DNA of 36,000 nucleotides from Glandiceps talaboti (Eukaryota > Hemichordata > Enteropneusta > Spengelidae): positions 16,974,709 through 17,010,708 of the forward strand of contig NC_135565.1 in the NCBI RefSeq assembly GCF_964340395.1, read 5' to 3'. The translations under genes were made by a program, and so were the position numbers. This document shows positions 10,170 to 21,305 of this stretch, piece after piece. The first letter of the stretch is position 1. Every line of letters begins with the position of its first letter. The notes under the pieces are model-generated. The model was given only the letters and a program-made list of their open reading frames with translations, was not told the origin of the DNA and searched no databases.

Positions 10170-11595
10170 ACATTTACACATCCTCTGCTAAAGATTTACC
10201 CAAATGGAAAGACATGGTCAAATATGACATATCGTATAGTGAACTAAACTCTAGTGAAAGTTACAGTGGGTTGAAAATACAGCAAACTCAACTTTTACAG
10301 AAGAGGATATGAACAATGAGTTCCAAAGCTACGTTTTATTTATTGATGTAGTATATAATGGATATGCAATATCATGTCTGGTAGCGCAGAATTTTTCTTT
10401 CGACAAGGCGTGAAGGAGCAGCAATGCAAAGTTTTGCCTGTACTGAAGGCATTCAGTTTACACCTGGTATAAACATATTTTTGATCAATAGCATAGCATC
10501 AATTGAATCATAACTATACAAAGTTATGTATTCGAGTAAATAGACCCAATTATTTTTATTTAAAACTATTGTCTAGTCTCTCACTCACGCCATTATGTCG
10601 TATGCATTGTCTACATTTCTACTAGTCTAGCTATTTGGTTGGCGTTACATGTCAATTCATAGGAACAACATGAATAGACGTGTTCTCCACTGTTACATTT
10701 GATTACGTTATTTCATCGAAATTCTAAAATAAAACAGAATAAAGGACAATGTAGTATAAAATAAAGATGATAAATCCAGTATCTGAATAATTTCTTTTAT
10801 AATATTCAAAGGAACAATATGAATATATGCATATTTAGTTTAGTTATTCAGCGTGAAGGCACTCTTACATTCGATTATGCAACGAACTTCCTCTTGGTCA
10901 GTCATGAATAAAGGTTGAAAGTAACAACAGAGACACATTCTAATGTACCACCCAACCCCAACCACCAGCCCACCAGAAAATAGTATCTTAAATCATATTT
11001 TATTGCACTGTTAGCTATCATTCCACGTGTTTTAGTACTCAAAGAAAATCTGACATTCAAATCCTCAACGTAAACAACATGGAATGTACCCTTCTACATC
11101 TTTTGGTAATTCTCATACACAAATAACCTTCATTGCTGGGAATAAGTAGTCACATGCCAACTTCATGACTAAGTCTATCTCATTTTGACACCATTGCAAA
11201 GTGGGAAATTAATAAGCACTCATGAAATGCCTTTAACAACTATTCATTTACTTTTTAACATGATATTTCTACAGAACATAGAGGGAGAACTGCATACAGA
11301 ACAAATAACAAAAACGTTCTATCTAATATTTGCAAGAGGTCCAATTTATGTAACTTGTATGCTAATATTGAAAGGTAAAATTTCAAATTTTGTGTAGACC
11401 TAAACTTGGACTCTATATCCTGTGTAGAATGTACCTGTCCAGGATTCAATACTACATGTGTAGATACGTATTAAAACCAGATGCCAGATCTGAAAAGGAA
11501 TATTTTTAATGTGTGTATGTACACTTGATAACAAGCCACACCACTACGCCGAAATTGGTCAAAAGGACATATAATTTGGCAAGGGTCGTTCTATG
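10170..11595. other. Non-coding sequence, nothing identified
   Basis: AT-rich DNA. The open frames near 11185-11449 on both strands have no recognisable domain and no supporting splice or promoter signals. Confidence 0.45.
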
Positions 11596-11599
11596 CAAT

Positions 11600-12260
11600 A
11601 AATGAATGCCTTTATTTTTTTACGATGCATGTACCCATGAATGTACATGGGCAAGGAAGCCACCGAGGCTTTTATAGACCCCTTACTGTTCCGAGGTGTT
11701 ATCAATACACACTTTAAAATGATTAATTGATGTAGTCACAATAACCCTTTCTGGTAAACTGTTCCAAATGTCTATGACATATTGACTGGAAAAATATTTA
11801 CGTATATCCAATCTAAAATAATTACTAAGTAATTACAATGATTTAATTGGTGTAGTAATAACAATAACCCTTTCTGGTAAACTGTTCCAAATGTTTACAA
11901 CATGTTGACTGAAAATATATTTTGGTATATCCAATCTGGATCAGTCTTTAAATCATTTCAATCTATATCCCCTTGTTGTCGAAGTAGATACTTTGAAAAA
12001 TACAACTGGATCAAGGAGAATATGTAAATGGAAAAGTTTATACACTTCCAGCAAATCAGCTCTAATTCATCTAGTTTCTAAAGTTCTCAGTTTCAATATG
12101 CGTAACTGTCCTCATAATTCAAGCCACCAAGCTGCGGAATCATCCTGGTGAAACGACGCTGCACTTTTTCCAAAAATGCAATATCCCTATTCGTATATGT
12201 GGGGAAGACACTGGGGAAGCATAGTCATGGTTTTGACTTACTAGTGCTTTAAAAGATAAA
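11600..12260 (-). pseudogene. Decayed 3' part of a LINE reverse transcriptase
   Basis: Read on the minus strand and allowing frameshifts, the sequence gives the characteristic C-terminal blocks of CR1/Jockey-like non-LTR polymerases in order: FKALVSQNHDYASPV...SPH, LEKVQRRFTRMIPQLGG, RADLLEVYKLFH, DP..FF, STTRGYRLK, SRLDIPKYIFSQ and VVNIWNSLPERV. Stop codons and frameshifts interrupt the frame. The terminal block is present twice, 123 bp apart (near 11741 and 11864 on the + strand). The 3' end lies near 11597. This is a dead 5'-truncated copy: only the end of the polymerase is left, without the endonuclease or the catalytic palm motif. Confidence 0.85.
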
Positions 12261-12660
12261 AACCAACCAGAGTATTCATAGTAACTGAAATAATTCATGG
12301 TTGGCGTACATTTTTGAAAGAATAGCAATCAGCAACATCAAACAATACAGGAAATCAAATAAACCGGAAGCATCATACATAATATGCAAATGATATGCAA
12401 ATAAAGAAGCCAGAATTTATAATATTGTGATTAAAATGCAAAATTATACAACAGTCTACAAGTTTATAGTCTACAGGATGCCCATAAGTACATTTATACA
12501 GATATAAAGTAATCGTACAGTTCACATATTTTAATTTGCCATCAATATACAGAAAAACCATGATTTTACATCATTTATGAAATTGCTGCAAACATTACCC
12601 TTAATATTGAAATAAAAATTGAAAACATATATTTTTTAATTGCTCAGATGATGGGGAACA
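12261..12660. other. Non-coding sequence beside the LINE remnant
   Basis: Some of this may be more of the LINE 5' flank, too decayed to read. No gene seen. Confidence 0.4.
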
Positions 12661-12675
12661 CAATGAGATATGTTG

Positions 12676-12738
12676 GCAAAAATTAACATGAATTTCACAC
12701 GAAACCCAAAAATCTGCCATATGCCCCGCACTATACTA
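12676..12738 (-). repeat. Inverted partner of the repeat at 9460
   Basis: AAATTAACATGAATTTCACACGAAA and CATATGCCCCGCACTA are the reverse complement of the 9460-9512 motif. Confidence 0.65.
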
Positions 12739-13020
12739 TGTATAATAGAAACTGGAATCTAATGAGATGTGGTGATTTGTAGTGTCGATAACATGCAGTG
12801 TCCGAACTAGACGTACACAATGTATAAATCCATTTATAGTTATACTGAAGAGTAGTACAATTTATTTAGATTAACTTCTTCTATCAATATTACCATTAGG
12901 GGAACTTTCAACTTTTGCCCAACATTTTGCCAGAAGTGCAATATATGTGAAGCATATTATCACTGATTATGAAATACCCGAGTATTTACACGACATGTTC
13001 TGTAACTAGTGTGGTAGGTA

Positions 13021-13024
13021 ATAC

Positions 13025-13076
<52 letters not shown>

Positions 13077-13309
13077 GTATGTATATGTATAAGTATATGT
13101 ATATGTATATGTATATGTATAAGTATATGTATATGTATAAGTATATGTATATGTATAAGTATATGTATATGTATAAGTATAAGTATATGTATAAGTATAT
13201 GTATATGTATAAGTATATGTATATGTATAAGTATATGTATAAGTATATGTATATGTATATGTATATTTATATGTGTATGTGTATGTGTATGTGTATGTAT
13301 ATGTATATA

Positions 13310-13343
<34 letters not shown>

Positions 13344-13497
13344 AGTATATGTATATGTATAAGTATATGTATATGTATAAGTATAAGTATATGTATAAGT
13401 ATATGTATATGTATAAGTATATGTATAAGTATATGTATATGTATATGTATATTTATATGTGTATGTGTATGTGTATGTGTATGTATATGTATATATA

Positions 13498-13531
<34 letters not shown>

Positions 13532-13532
13532 A

Positions 13533-13573
<41 letters not shown>

Positions 13574-13610
13574 AGTATATGTATATGTATATGTATAAGT
13601 ATATGTATAA

Positions 13611-13642
<32 letters not shown>

Positions 13643-13643
13643 G

Positions 13644-13675
<32 letters not shown>

Positions 13676-14299
13676 AGTATATGTATGTATATGTATATGT
13701 GTATGTATATGTATAAGTATATGTATATGTATATGTATAAGTATATGTATATGTATATGTATAAGTATATGTATGTATATGTATATGTGTATGTATATGT
13801 ATAAGTATATGTATAAGTATAAGTATAAGTATATGTATATGTATTGTATGTATAAGTATATGTATATGTATATGTATATGTATAAGTATATGTATATGTA
13901 TATATATATGTATATGTATAAGTATAAGTATATGTATAAGTATATGTATATGTATATGTATAAGTATAAGTATATGTATAAGTATATGTATATGTATATG
14001 TATAAGTATATGTATATATATATGTATATGTATAAGTATAAGTATATGTATAAGTATATGTATAAGTATATGTATATGTATAAGTATATGTATAAGTATA
14101 TGTATATGTATATGTATAAGTATATGTATATGTATATATATGTATATGTATAAGTATAAGTATATGTATGTATATGTATAAGTATATGTATAAGTATAAG
14201 TATATGTATAAGTATATGTATATGTATATGTATATGTATGTATATGTATAAGTATATGTATAAGTATATGTATATGTATAAGTATAAGTATATGTATAA

Positions 14300-14340
<41 letters not shown>

Positions 14341-14465
14341 AGTATAAGTATATGTATAAGTATATGTATATGTATAAGTATAAGTATATGTATAAGTATA
14401 TGTATATGTATAAGTATATGTATGTATATGTATAAGTATATGTATAAGTATAAGTATATGTATAA

Positions 14466-14510
<45 letters not shown>

Positions 14511-14526
14511 ATGTATATGTATGTTT
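13021..14526. repeat. 1.5-kb hexanucleotide array (TATATG/TATAAG/TATGTG)
   Basis: A continuous run of 6-bp units, mainly GTATAT with GTATAA and GTGTAT variants, and a few 4-bp slips (GTATGTATATG). Long frames on both strands are trivial, since six divides by three. Blocks are duplicated: the segment with GTATATTTATATGTGTATG then four GTGTAT units then ATATATATATG occurs at 13261 and 13447, a 186-bp period. ATATATATATG followed by AAGTATAAG recurs around 13900, 14005 and 14130. Confidence 0.97.
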
Positions 14527-15221
14527 GAGTGTCACTCCAGGTGAAGTAATATTAAAGAATATATAGGTAAGAAACAGGGACAAGAAAAAAATCCTCAGTA
14601 ATAGTTCTGACAAGGTCATGCCAGATTTTTTCTTCCATCCAAAATTTTCAAAACAGAATGAGCTCCGCTACTGCCAATGTCAAAAACAGGGTGCCCCCCC
14701 CCCCACCAATCCATCACCCCCCCCGAAGAAACTGACCGGTCCCTAACACGCGGAGAGATTTTTTACAAATAGATGTACGTGTGCCTTGCAAAAAAGGTCT
14801 CACATTGGGTTGTAACCTGTACTTGGAGACACTTAGCCAGCAGGGTTTTCTCTTTCATTCTCGATTCTGGGCTGAAACAGCACCCCCACCTCCCATGCTA
14901 GCCAGTGGATAGGGTGTATCCCCCTCCCACGATAAGCACTGTTTTTGAAATTATTGACAAAAATGAGGCCTTTAGTGTAATAAAATTTGGCATGGCTCCT
15001 CCCCCCCCCCGCCAATTTCTCCCTAGGTCCCCGTCCTTAAATTCTGACCACAGCCTAATCTCCCAACTATCATAATTGTTCCATCATTACCCGATAAATC
15101 ATTTACAACTATATGTTCTCATTTGGGGTATTTTCTAAATTAAAACCTTCTAAAAGGTTGCATAATGTACAGGCCGAGATGTAGGCCAACATCCCGGTCA
15201 CTTCTATAGCCCCGGCGTGAC
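14527..15221. other. Non-coding sequence with C-rich tracts
   Basis: Homopolymeric C runs near 14694-14723 and 15001-15010. The short frames are not convincing. No gene seen. Confidence 0.5.
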
Positions 15222-15262
15222 CATGACGACGACGACGACGACGACGACGACGATGATGATGT
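15222..15262. repeat. (GAC)n-(GAT)n trinucleotide repeat
   Basis: About nine GAC/ACG units followed by three GAT units. Confidence 0.95.
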
Positions 15263-15420
15263 AAGCTGACGTAATCAGCACACAGCAGACGATATTGGCA
15301 AAACCCCTAAACACATTATACCCCCCCCCCCCTTTATTCCTGTTGGCATAACGCGCATTTACCAAGTATAATTGTGGTAGGGTAATATTTTCACAATCTA
15401 GTATTTCTTGACCTATTACA

Positions 15421-15428
15421 TATAAAAG
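15421..15428 (+). promoter_or_regulatory. Possible TATA box upstream of the PTDSS2 homologue
   Basis: TATAAAAG is a good TATA match, about 470 bp before the start codon, at the left edge of a stretch clearly richer in CpG than its surroundings (about 15440-16300). The transcription start is unknown, and a CpG-rich broad promoter is as likely as a TATA promoter. Confidence 0.3.
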
Positions 15429-15445
15429 TGGGCGTATCGTACACC

Positions 15446-15541
15446 ATGGGCGCTAGTAATAAACCTCAGTCATTCATTGATGATTCAAATATACACGCCG
15501 GTACGTGCACCCGGGCCCTCCACTGCACTACACCACACTAG
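15446..15541 (+). other. 31-codon open frame in the presumed 5' leader
   Basis: ACACCATGGGC is an excellent start context, and the frame runs to TAG at 15539. It begins 25 bp after TATAAAAG, so if that TATA box is used the ATG would sit at or before the start of the transcript. It may be an upstream ORF or chance; the short peptide (MGASNKPQSFIDDSN...) is not recognised. Two minimal upstream ORFs follow: ATGTAA at about 15743 and ATGCAATAA at about 15794. Confidence 0.2.
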
Positions 15542-15896
15542 ACATACCCATTGGCTGAAGTAAAATGGTATGTTCCTATTGCAACTTTTACAGCTCGTCG
15601 TTCGTTTTATATTGACGTTATTCACAAAATAATAGAAAATGAGTTAACAAATATGTTAATATAATAGATAAATCAATGTAAAAAAAATTACGTTTTGAAA
15701 TAATTTTCCCTTACAAAATTACGACAGAGGCTATTATTATTCATGTAAGACTCGAACCAGCGGTCTGTTTATTCCCCATTGCAGTCAGCTCGCCATGCAA
15801 TAACGTCACGCCGAGAAAGTGCGTACACGGGCAGCGTGAACAAGGTGTGAGACGCAAGTTTTCCTCTATTGAATTTGATGAGAATACTCAAGAAAT

Positions 15897-16093
15897 ATGG
15901 AGGACCATCAAAATTCACATTCAACGAATAATTCTCACACAGCTGAGGGTATACCGGAGAGAATGTACCTTGAGGACGTTGCGTTCGTCTGTTCCCAATG
16001 CGGCTGTGTGGGACACACGGTTAAGGCGAAATCGACGCCCTTCGCAGAAAAACAGTCCCATGTCTACGATGATGGCACCACGAGTTATTTCTG
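15897..16093 (+). CDS. PTDSS2: Phosphatidylserine synthase 2, first coding exon
   Basis: PTDSS2 is an ER (mitochondria-associated membrane) enzyme that exchanges the ethanolamine head group of phosphatidylethanolamine for L-serine to make phosphatidylserine. The start ATG (AATATGG context) is preceded by an in-frame TGA at 15879-15881, so the N-terminus is complete. The exon has 65 codons plus TG and ends at the donor CTG|GTAAGC. The last residues, VYDDGTTSYF plus the split Trp, match the conserved VYDDGT..FFW stretch that precedes the first membrane segment of animal PTDSS2. The rest is a hydrophilic cytosolic N-terminus. It contains VCSQCGCVG (C-x2-C-x-C, residues about 33-38), which I do not recall in vertebrate PTDSS2. 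The catalytic domain is encoded downstream, outside this exon. PTDSS1 is less likely, since its N-terminus reads differently. Confidence 0.9.
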
Positions 16094-17071
16094 GTAAGCT
16101 TACTTTAACGCTGTTTAAGAGGGCGAGTAATATTTTAAGGGAGTAAATAACCTCAGAGATGTGCACGTGCCCGGCGTGGCACGCCATGCAAGTGATGTGC
16201 ACACGCATCGAACGTGTTGCCAACCGGTATTAAATGAGTGTGACCCGTATGAATAACACCGGGTCACCTCATACATATCGTCCGATCGTTCACGTGGTAC
16301 ATACTACTGCCAGACGACACAAGTTACAGAGAGTTGACTGAAAGCTGAAAGGTGCACTGTTGACTTTATACTCATTGCTTTCCCAGGATTTTATGTTGAA
16401 ACTTTATCAGACCATGTTTTGTAACAAATCATTGATCGAGAGGAAAGCCTGTCTGTGACATATTATTCTAGTAAATAGGCAAATATTAACATTGTGATTT
16501 AAGAAATGTTGTATTTGTAGAATCAAAATCCTGACGCAAGGCAAATCGATCGATCTGTTTAATTTAAGTAAGCTATCCAATTTTGTCAATAAACGTTTTC
16601 TTTAAATTCTCTAACAACAGTCTCCATGGAAAATTTCAAGTTTTTAAAAATTAACTTGACCTTGTACCCTGTACAATGTACAATGTATTCAAGTTGTTTC
16701 ATAAGGTCAGTTGTATTATGAATGGAATGCTCTAGATTAGGTCACCGTCCTTTCCAACTGGATTGGCTGACTTCCATCCCTGTGTTGCTGTCTCTATATT
16801 ATACATATTGTATCTATGCATCTAAACATGTAGTGTAGGACAAAGTCCATAACCTTTTTGATATGCTAATGACTGATCTAACATTTTAAGTATTGCATGT
16901 ATCGTTTTTTCATCCCCAGTTTATATCTGTGTTTTGTTTGTGTATCAAATTTACTATTCATATTGTCTCTACAGTTGTTTTGTTATGTGTGATTATAATT
17001 TTACTGCCATTGCTGTTATGCAAATTATAAATGAATTAGTGTAGAAACTATAAGTGTGGGCTCGTTTTCGT

Positions 17072-17075
<4 letters not shown>

Positions 17076-17135
<60 letters not shown>
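17076..17135. repeat. (CT)n dinucleotide repeat
   Basis: About thirty CT units; it lies at the left end of dispersed repeat family 2. Confidence 0.97.
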
Positions 17136-17142
<7 letters not shown>

Positions 17143-17420
17143 AGTCAAATGGCTTTCTCTAGCACAGCATTCCATTCTTACCACCAAAAGTGTTGTTTAG
17201 TGTTAATAGAGTATTTATTTAAAAAAATGTATAAACTAGGTGATTTTATCGTGTTCTCACATGACTTGCAGATTGAGTTTGTAGTAAACTGAACGAAGTA
17301 ACCAATTAAAACTGTCTGTCAGTGTGTGTGATGGATTACTATTGACATGCTCTGTTCACCCTTTCCCCAGCCAGGAGATTCAGCTAGATTCTAGATTTTC
17401 AGTAGAATTTGTCCATTTGA
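17076..17420 (+). repeat. Dispersed repeat family 2, copy 1
   Basis: After the CT run, the blocks TAGTCAA.TGGCTTTCTCTAGCACA, ATTGAGTTTGTAGTAAACTGAA, ACCAATTA.AAC, CAGTGTGTG..TGATGGATT, CTGTTCACCCTTTCCCCAGC and AGGAGATT..CTAGA occur in the same order and orientation at 27390-27697. Confidence 0.85.
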
Positions 17421-17435
17421 CTATACATGTACTTG

Positions 17436-17445
17436 GATATATATA

Positions 17446-17476
<31 letters not shown>

Positions 17477-17601
17477 ATGTATGTATGTATGTATGTATGT
17501 ATGTATGTATGTATGTATGTATGTATTGTATGTATGTATGTATGTATATGTATGTATGTATGTGTATATATATATACATTGTATATATATTGTATACATA
17601 T

Positions 17602-17645
<44 letters not shown>
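17436..17645. repeat. Compound (GT)n-(ATGT)n-(GT)n microsatellite
   Basis: A GT run, then about twenty TATG/ATGT units, then a TATATATACATTG stretch and a final GT run of about 20 units. The long frames on both strands are artefacts of the repeat. Confidence 0.97.
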
Positions 17646-17646
<1 letters not shown>

Positions 17647-18137
17647 ATAGAAAATAAGCCCAAATGTATAATTGTTTTCTAATAAATCAATCAATCCACA
17701 TATCATGTTAACTAAAGAATAAATTCATCCTACCAGTCATTGCATAACACGCTAACACAAATAAAGAGTTAATTAAAAACTAATCATTATTTGGGCAGGA
17801 ATTCTCAGTCTTTAAAAACTAATTTGCTAAATTAAAACCCAAATGTGTATGTAAATTAGTAAATAATGACTCATAGTATACCATTATAGGAACAATTGAT
17901 TAACTCATTCCATATAAGGGATATTACAATTTACAATGCCATTGTTGTGAATGAAATAGAATCTGAGAGGTACGCGAGATGATTTTATAATTGGTGATTC
18001 GGTAGATTATCTGCCTTTAGAAAATATTGACTACCAAGCTGATGTCTTCCAAATTTCACGTAATTCTAAGTCTGTGAGCCATCCCTTAAAGAATATCATT
18101 GCTTCTTACTAATATTGATAACCATTAAGTACATGGA

Positions 18138-18505
18138 GTCACGATGGGTGAATGGTTAGCGTGACCGGCTTGGAATCTACAGGTTGCAGGTTCGAACCCT
18201 GTCGCTGCCTGCTGTTTGTTTCTGAGTGGCTAAAGTCCTTGGGCAAGATTTGAACCATGACTGTGCTTCAGTCAACCCAGCTGTATAATTGGGGACCTGG
18301 TAGGATGTAGGTTGCAATGTGAAGGCTTTAATCCTATGCGCTGAAATGGCTGCAATGGATTGTATGCTCCTCGGGGAGTTGAGGAAGACTAAAGTGCCGT
18401 TGTGCCGTTCTGATCCGAGCCAGGGGTAATAAATTGTAAAGCGCGTTGAGCACGGTGTGGGAAAGCGCTATATAAGAACCCAACATTATTATTATTATTA
18501 TTATA
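18138..18505 (+). mobile_element. tRNA-derived SINE
   Basis: The head resembles a tRNA gene: TGGGTGAATGG (18145-18155, A-box-like, one mismatch to consensus) and GGTTCGAACCC (18189-18199, perfect B box) are spaced 44 bp apart as in tRNAs. The ends do not pair as an acceptor stem, so it is not a functional tRNA. The body ends with TAAAGCGCGTTGAGC, then GGAAAGCGCTATATAAGAACC, and an (ATT)n tail. AGCGCTATATAA before an ATT-type tail is common in animal SINEs, whose tail is borrowed from a partner LINE. Confidence 0.85.
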
Positions 18506-18659
18506 TATATACCGGTTTGTATATTTTGTGTATTGTCTTGAAGTGTTAAGGGGCGCACTTTGTAATTGTATTGTTTTTGGTAGTTCAGTATTTTTGTTAA
18601 GGGAGGCAAGTAGGTCAAACTACATGTAGAGTTCCCCTGTCATTTTACCACGATTCCTC

Positions 18660-18987
18660 ACTGATATCGTGGTATTATTAAACTTGTACTCTTGTCATTC
18701 TATGTCAAGGCAACATGCATCTACAATGTATTTCACAATGTTGCGTATCTATGTCACTTGTTCTGCTGTGTTCGAAATACAAGTCAAAACATTCAAAATT
18801 AATATTACTTTGATATTACTGGTGCTTATATAATTATGTTATCCTCCACTATTTTTCTTCATTCTGCCAGAAAATACTCATGACAAAGGGTTGTCACTAC
18901 GCGTCTAACAACTCATAGGAGCAAAGGCCCCTTAGGTCACTCGTATGTTCCCTGGCTAAAAGGAAGAAAAATATTGTGGAATAACAT
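18660..18987 (+). repeat. Dispersed repeat family 1, composite copy with hairpin
   Basis: Left part (to 18835): TTGTCATTCTATGTCA, then TGTTCTGCTGTGTTCGAAATAC, then GATATTACTGGTGCTTATATAATT. Right part (18836-18987): an inverted repeat opening ATGTTATCCTCCACTATTTTTCTTC and closing GAAGAAAAATATTGTGGAATAACAT, with CTCATGACAAAGGGTTGTCAC near its centre. The same two-part arrangement occurs at 24545-24852 and, inverted, at 35029-35345. Confidence 0.85.
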
Positions 18988-19486
18988 CTATTGTATTCTG
19001 TTCTCGCAAACCATGTACCAGAGCATTCCACTATCTCAATGACATGTACATTTTGTATTGTATCAGTGCTGTAAAGGGATGTTTGGTTTTGTGATAATCT
19101 TGTACACATACTTTAGCCAAACATGAGCTTCTCAGTAACAGTTGGAGCATGTACATGTACGTGAGAATATTTTGTACTCAATGCTTGCATGCCAAATCTT
19201 TTCTTTCTGTTGTGTTGATGCAAAGACATGTATTGTACGGATACAGCAGGGAGGTGTGTGTTTTACAATGCTTGCACACCTACATGTACTTCAGCCATAC
19301 ATTGGACCTCAATTACAGCTGCATCATGCATCGCATGAAAGTATATTTACCCCATTCTCACAAGTATTTTTTTTCCTCTGATGCAATGATACATGCTGTA
19401 TCAATGTGACAAGGAGATGTGTGTTTTACGGTGATGTTTGAAAACCTGTACATGTATATTAGCCAAACACGAGTTCTCAGTTATGC

Positions 19487-19905
19487 TATAATAATAATGA
19501 AGCGAATTTATAATGTGCCTGTCCTCTGAAGAGCTCTAGGTGCAGACACAGAACTATTAGTATTAACAAAAACGAGAGGATACAGAAAAACAATTGAAAA
19601 CATAGGAAGGATGCAGAGAGAAGTGTGCAAGTGAGTGAGATCTAAGACTAAAATAGGTGAGTTTTACAGGCAGAGTGGAAGGACGACTTGCATGTAGAGT
19701 GAGTGTGTCTAAGACCGTAGGGAAGACTGTTCCAAACTGAAGGAGCAGTGTAGGCGAAGGAACACTCGACGAGCTTCTTAGTGATAAATGGTTTCTTTAG
19801 GATGTGGGAGTTGGAACAAGACCTACATGTAAGTTGTTTATGGGGAGCATGAAGATGAAGAAGCTGAGAAAGATATTCAGGACTGGTCACCTCCAGTGCA
19901 AGCAT
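19487..19905 (-). pseudogene. 5'-truncated LINE, reverse-transcriptase C-terminus and 3' tail
   Basis: On the minus strand an 85-codon open frame ends with the standard C-terminal signature of non-LTR polymerases: SPEYLSQLLHLHAP, then SFAYTAPSVWNSLPYGLR, then FHSACKTHLF and a stop. It is followed by about 160 bp of 3' sequence ending ATTATAAATTCGCTTCATTATTATTATAG, a typical CR1/L2-type LINE tail. The frame is intact over this short stretch, so the insertion is younger than the one at 11600-12260. No endonuclease or palm domain remains. Confidence 0.85.
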
Positions 19906-21140
19906 CGGACCTCAATTACTACAGACTATGTAGTCTCAACTCAAATACTACAGACTTTGTTCCTTTAAGTAACCGTTAGTCAAAATACGAAAAAATAAGA
20001 ACAGTTTTGACCATCCTCGTTGAGTATTCAAGGACCACAAACAAACGTTTGGATGATATTAAGTCAGTGTGTTCCTCAATTAATGTTATACTGTAGCCAT
20101 TTCTTATATATAATTTAGTAAACAAACAGACATTCAGATGGTCTTATTATTAAAATTTGGATAATCAATATTCATAAAGTTGATATTGTACTGTAGTCAT
20201 TTCGTATGAATACATGTATTTTGATAAATCACTGACAACACTGGAGCCACACATAATAAAAAAATTGTTGCACCACTTGTCCAAATAGGATTTGACTCGT
20301 TTATAAATTATAGAGTATAGTTTTGCTGTGTATTAATAATTCAAAGACCCATTTACTGGGCGACCTTTTTCAATTTCTTTCCAATTCTATCAAAATATAC
20401 GAGAATGATGTACAGTGTAAAGTAGATTCGATGACATTGAGAACTGACTACATGTACTTGATAGCAAAATTGTGTCATGTTATCATTTTTGTAGAAAAGC
20501 TCTGGGCAAAAACACATTATTTCTTAAAAGAGATTGTATCACTCCTGTTGCCTGCATTGACGCTTGCTTGTAACCAGAGTTCTCACTGAAGTTACATGTA
20601 TGATACAAGATATGGAAGCCTACATGTATGCAAATTTTGCCTTCAGTCCTGTGCCATGCTTTTAAATTTCCATTCTTTGCTTCTAAATTATCAAATTATT
20701 CAAATTTCAATCGTTGTAATAATAATGCCAAAGTGGGCCATGATTATTATTGAAAATTGCTACTCGCATTCAAAAACTTTCTTGAAGTGAATCCAAAATT
20801 TTCTTTGAGTTTGACGTCACATCGGCATCATTAGGTGTGTACTACAATAGGCTACAAATTCAATGTGCCATGATTGTTCGAGTACTGGTAACGTGGTGCC
20901 TTACAGCATTCCTCTCAAAAATAATAAACACGACACATTTCACTAAATTTTGGTAAATGTGACACAGTCTGTACATTTCCATACCATAAGAGATAAAGAG
21001 CCTTAAAAAAATACAATTATTATGAGAACTCGGGTACATGTACATTTGTAGATCTTTAATACCATCTTGCCATTCGTAGAAAATGCTAATTTTTACTTTC
21101 AATCATAGCACATCATTGCTGACATGTTTCACATTGCTGG

Positions 21141-21305
21141 TGCTTAGGCAACAAAAAAATAAAAAAAAATTGTTTGGTTCTGGTAACCCAACCCAACCTA
21201 TTTATTTTACTGCCATCCTACACTTTTTTTACTTACATTTTTCATTTGAAAAAATTATCGAAAAATCGGTTTCAAAGTCGCTCAAGAAATAGTGAGATTT
21301 GAAGA
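21141..21305 (+). repeat. Dispersed repeat family 3, copy 1
   Basis: CTTAGGC, then an A-rich tract, then TTGTTTGGTTCTGGTAACCCAACCC, and further on AAAGTCGCTCAAGAAATAGTG. The same blocks in the same order occur at 30785-30910. Confidence 0.75.

Noticed and set aside
13453-14619. 388-codon minus-strand frame ([15 protein letters not shown])
   Set aside because: A hexanucleotide array is open in several frames by construction. The several overlapping frames on both strands confirm this.
15730-15810. tRNA-like sequence on the minus strand (GGTTCGAGTC)
   Set aside because: The distance to a possible A box is about 7 bp too short, and no cloverleaf stems form. Probably chance or a very old SINE.
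15847-16146. 99-codon frame overlapping PTDSS2 exon 1 in another phase
   Set aside because: It begins at GTG, has no recognisable domain and is a shadow of the real exon frame, which is supported by the family motif and the splice donor.
18138-18209. Possible functional tRNA gene
   Set aside because: The boxes and spacing fit, but the two ends do not form an acceptor stem, and a SINE body with an ATT tail follows.
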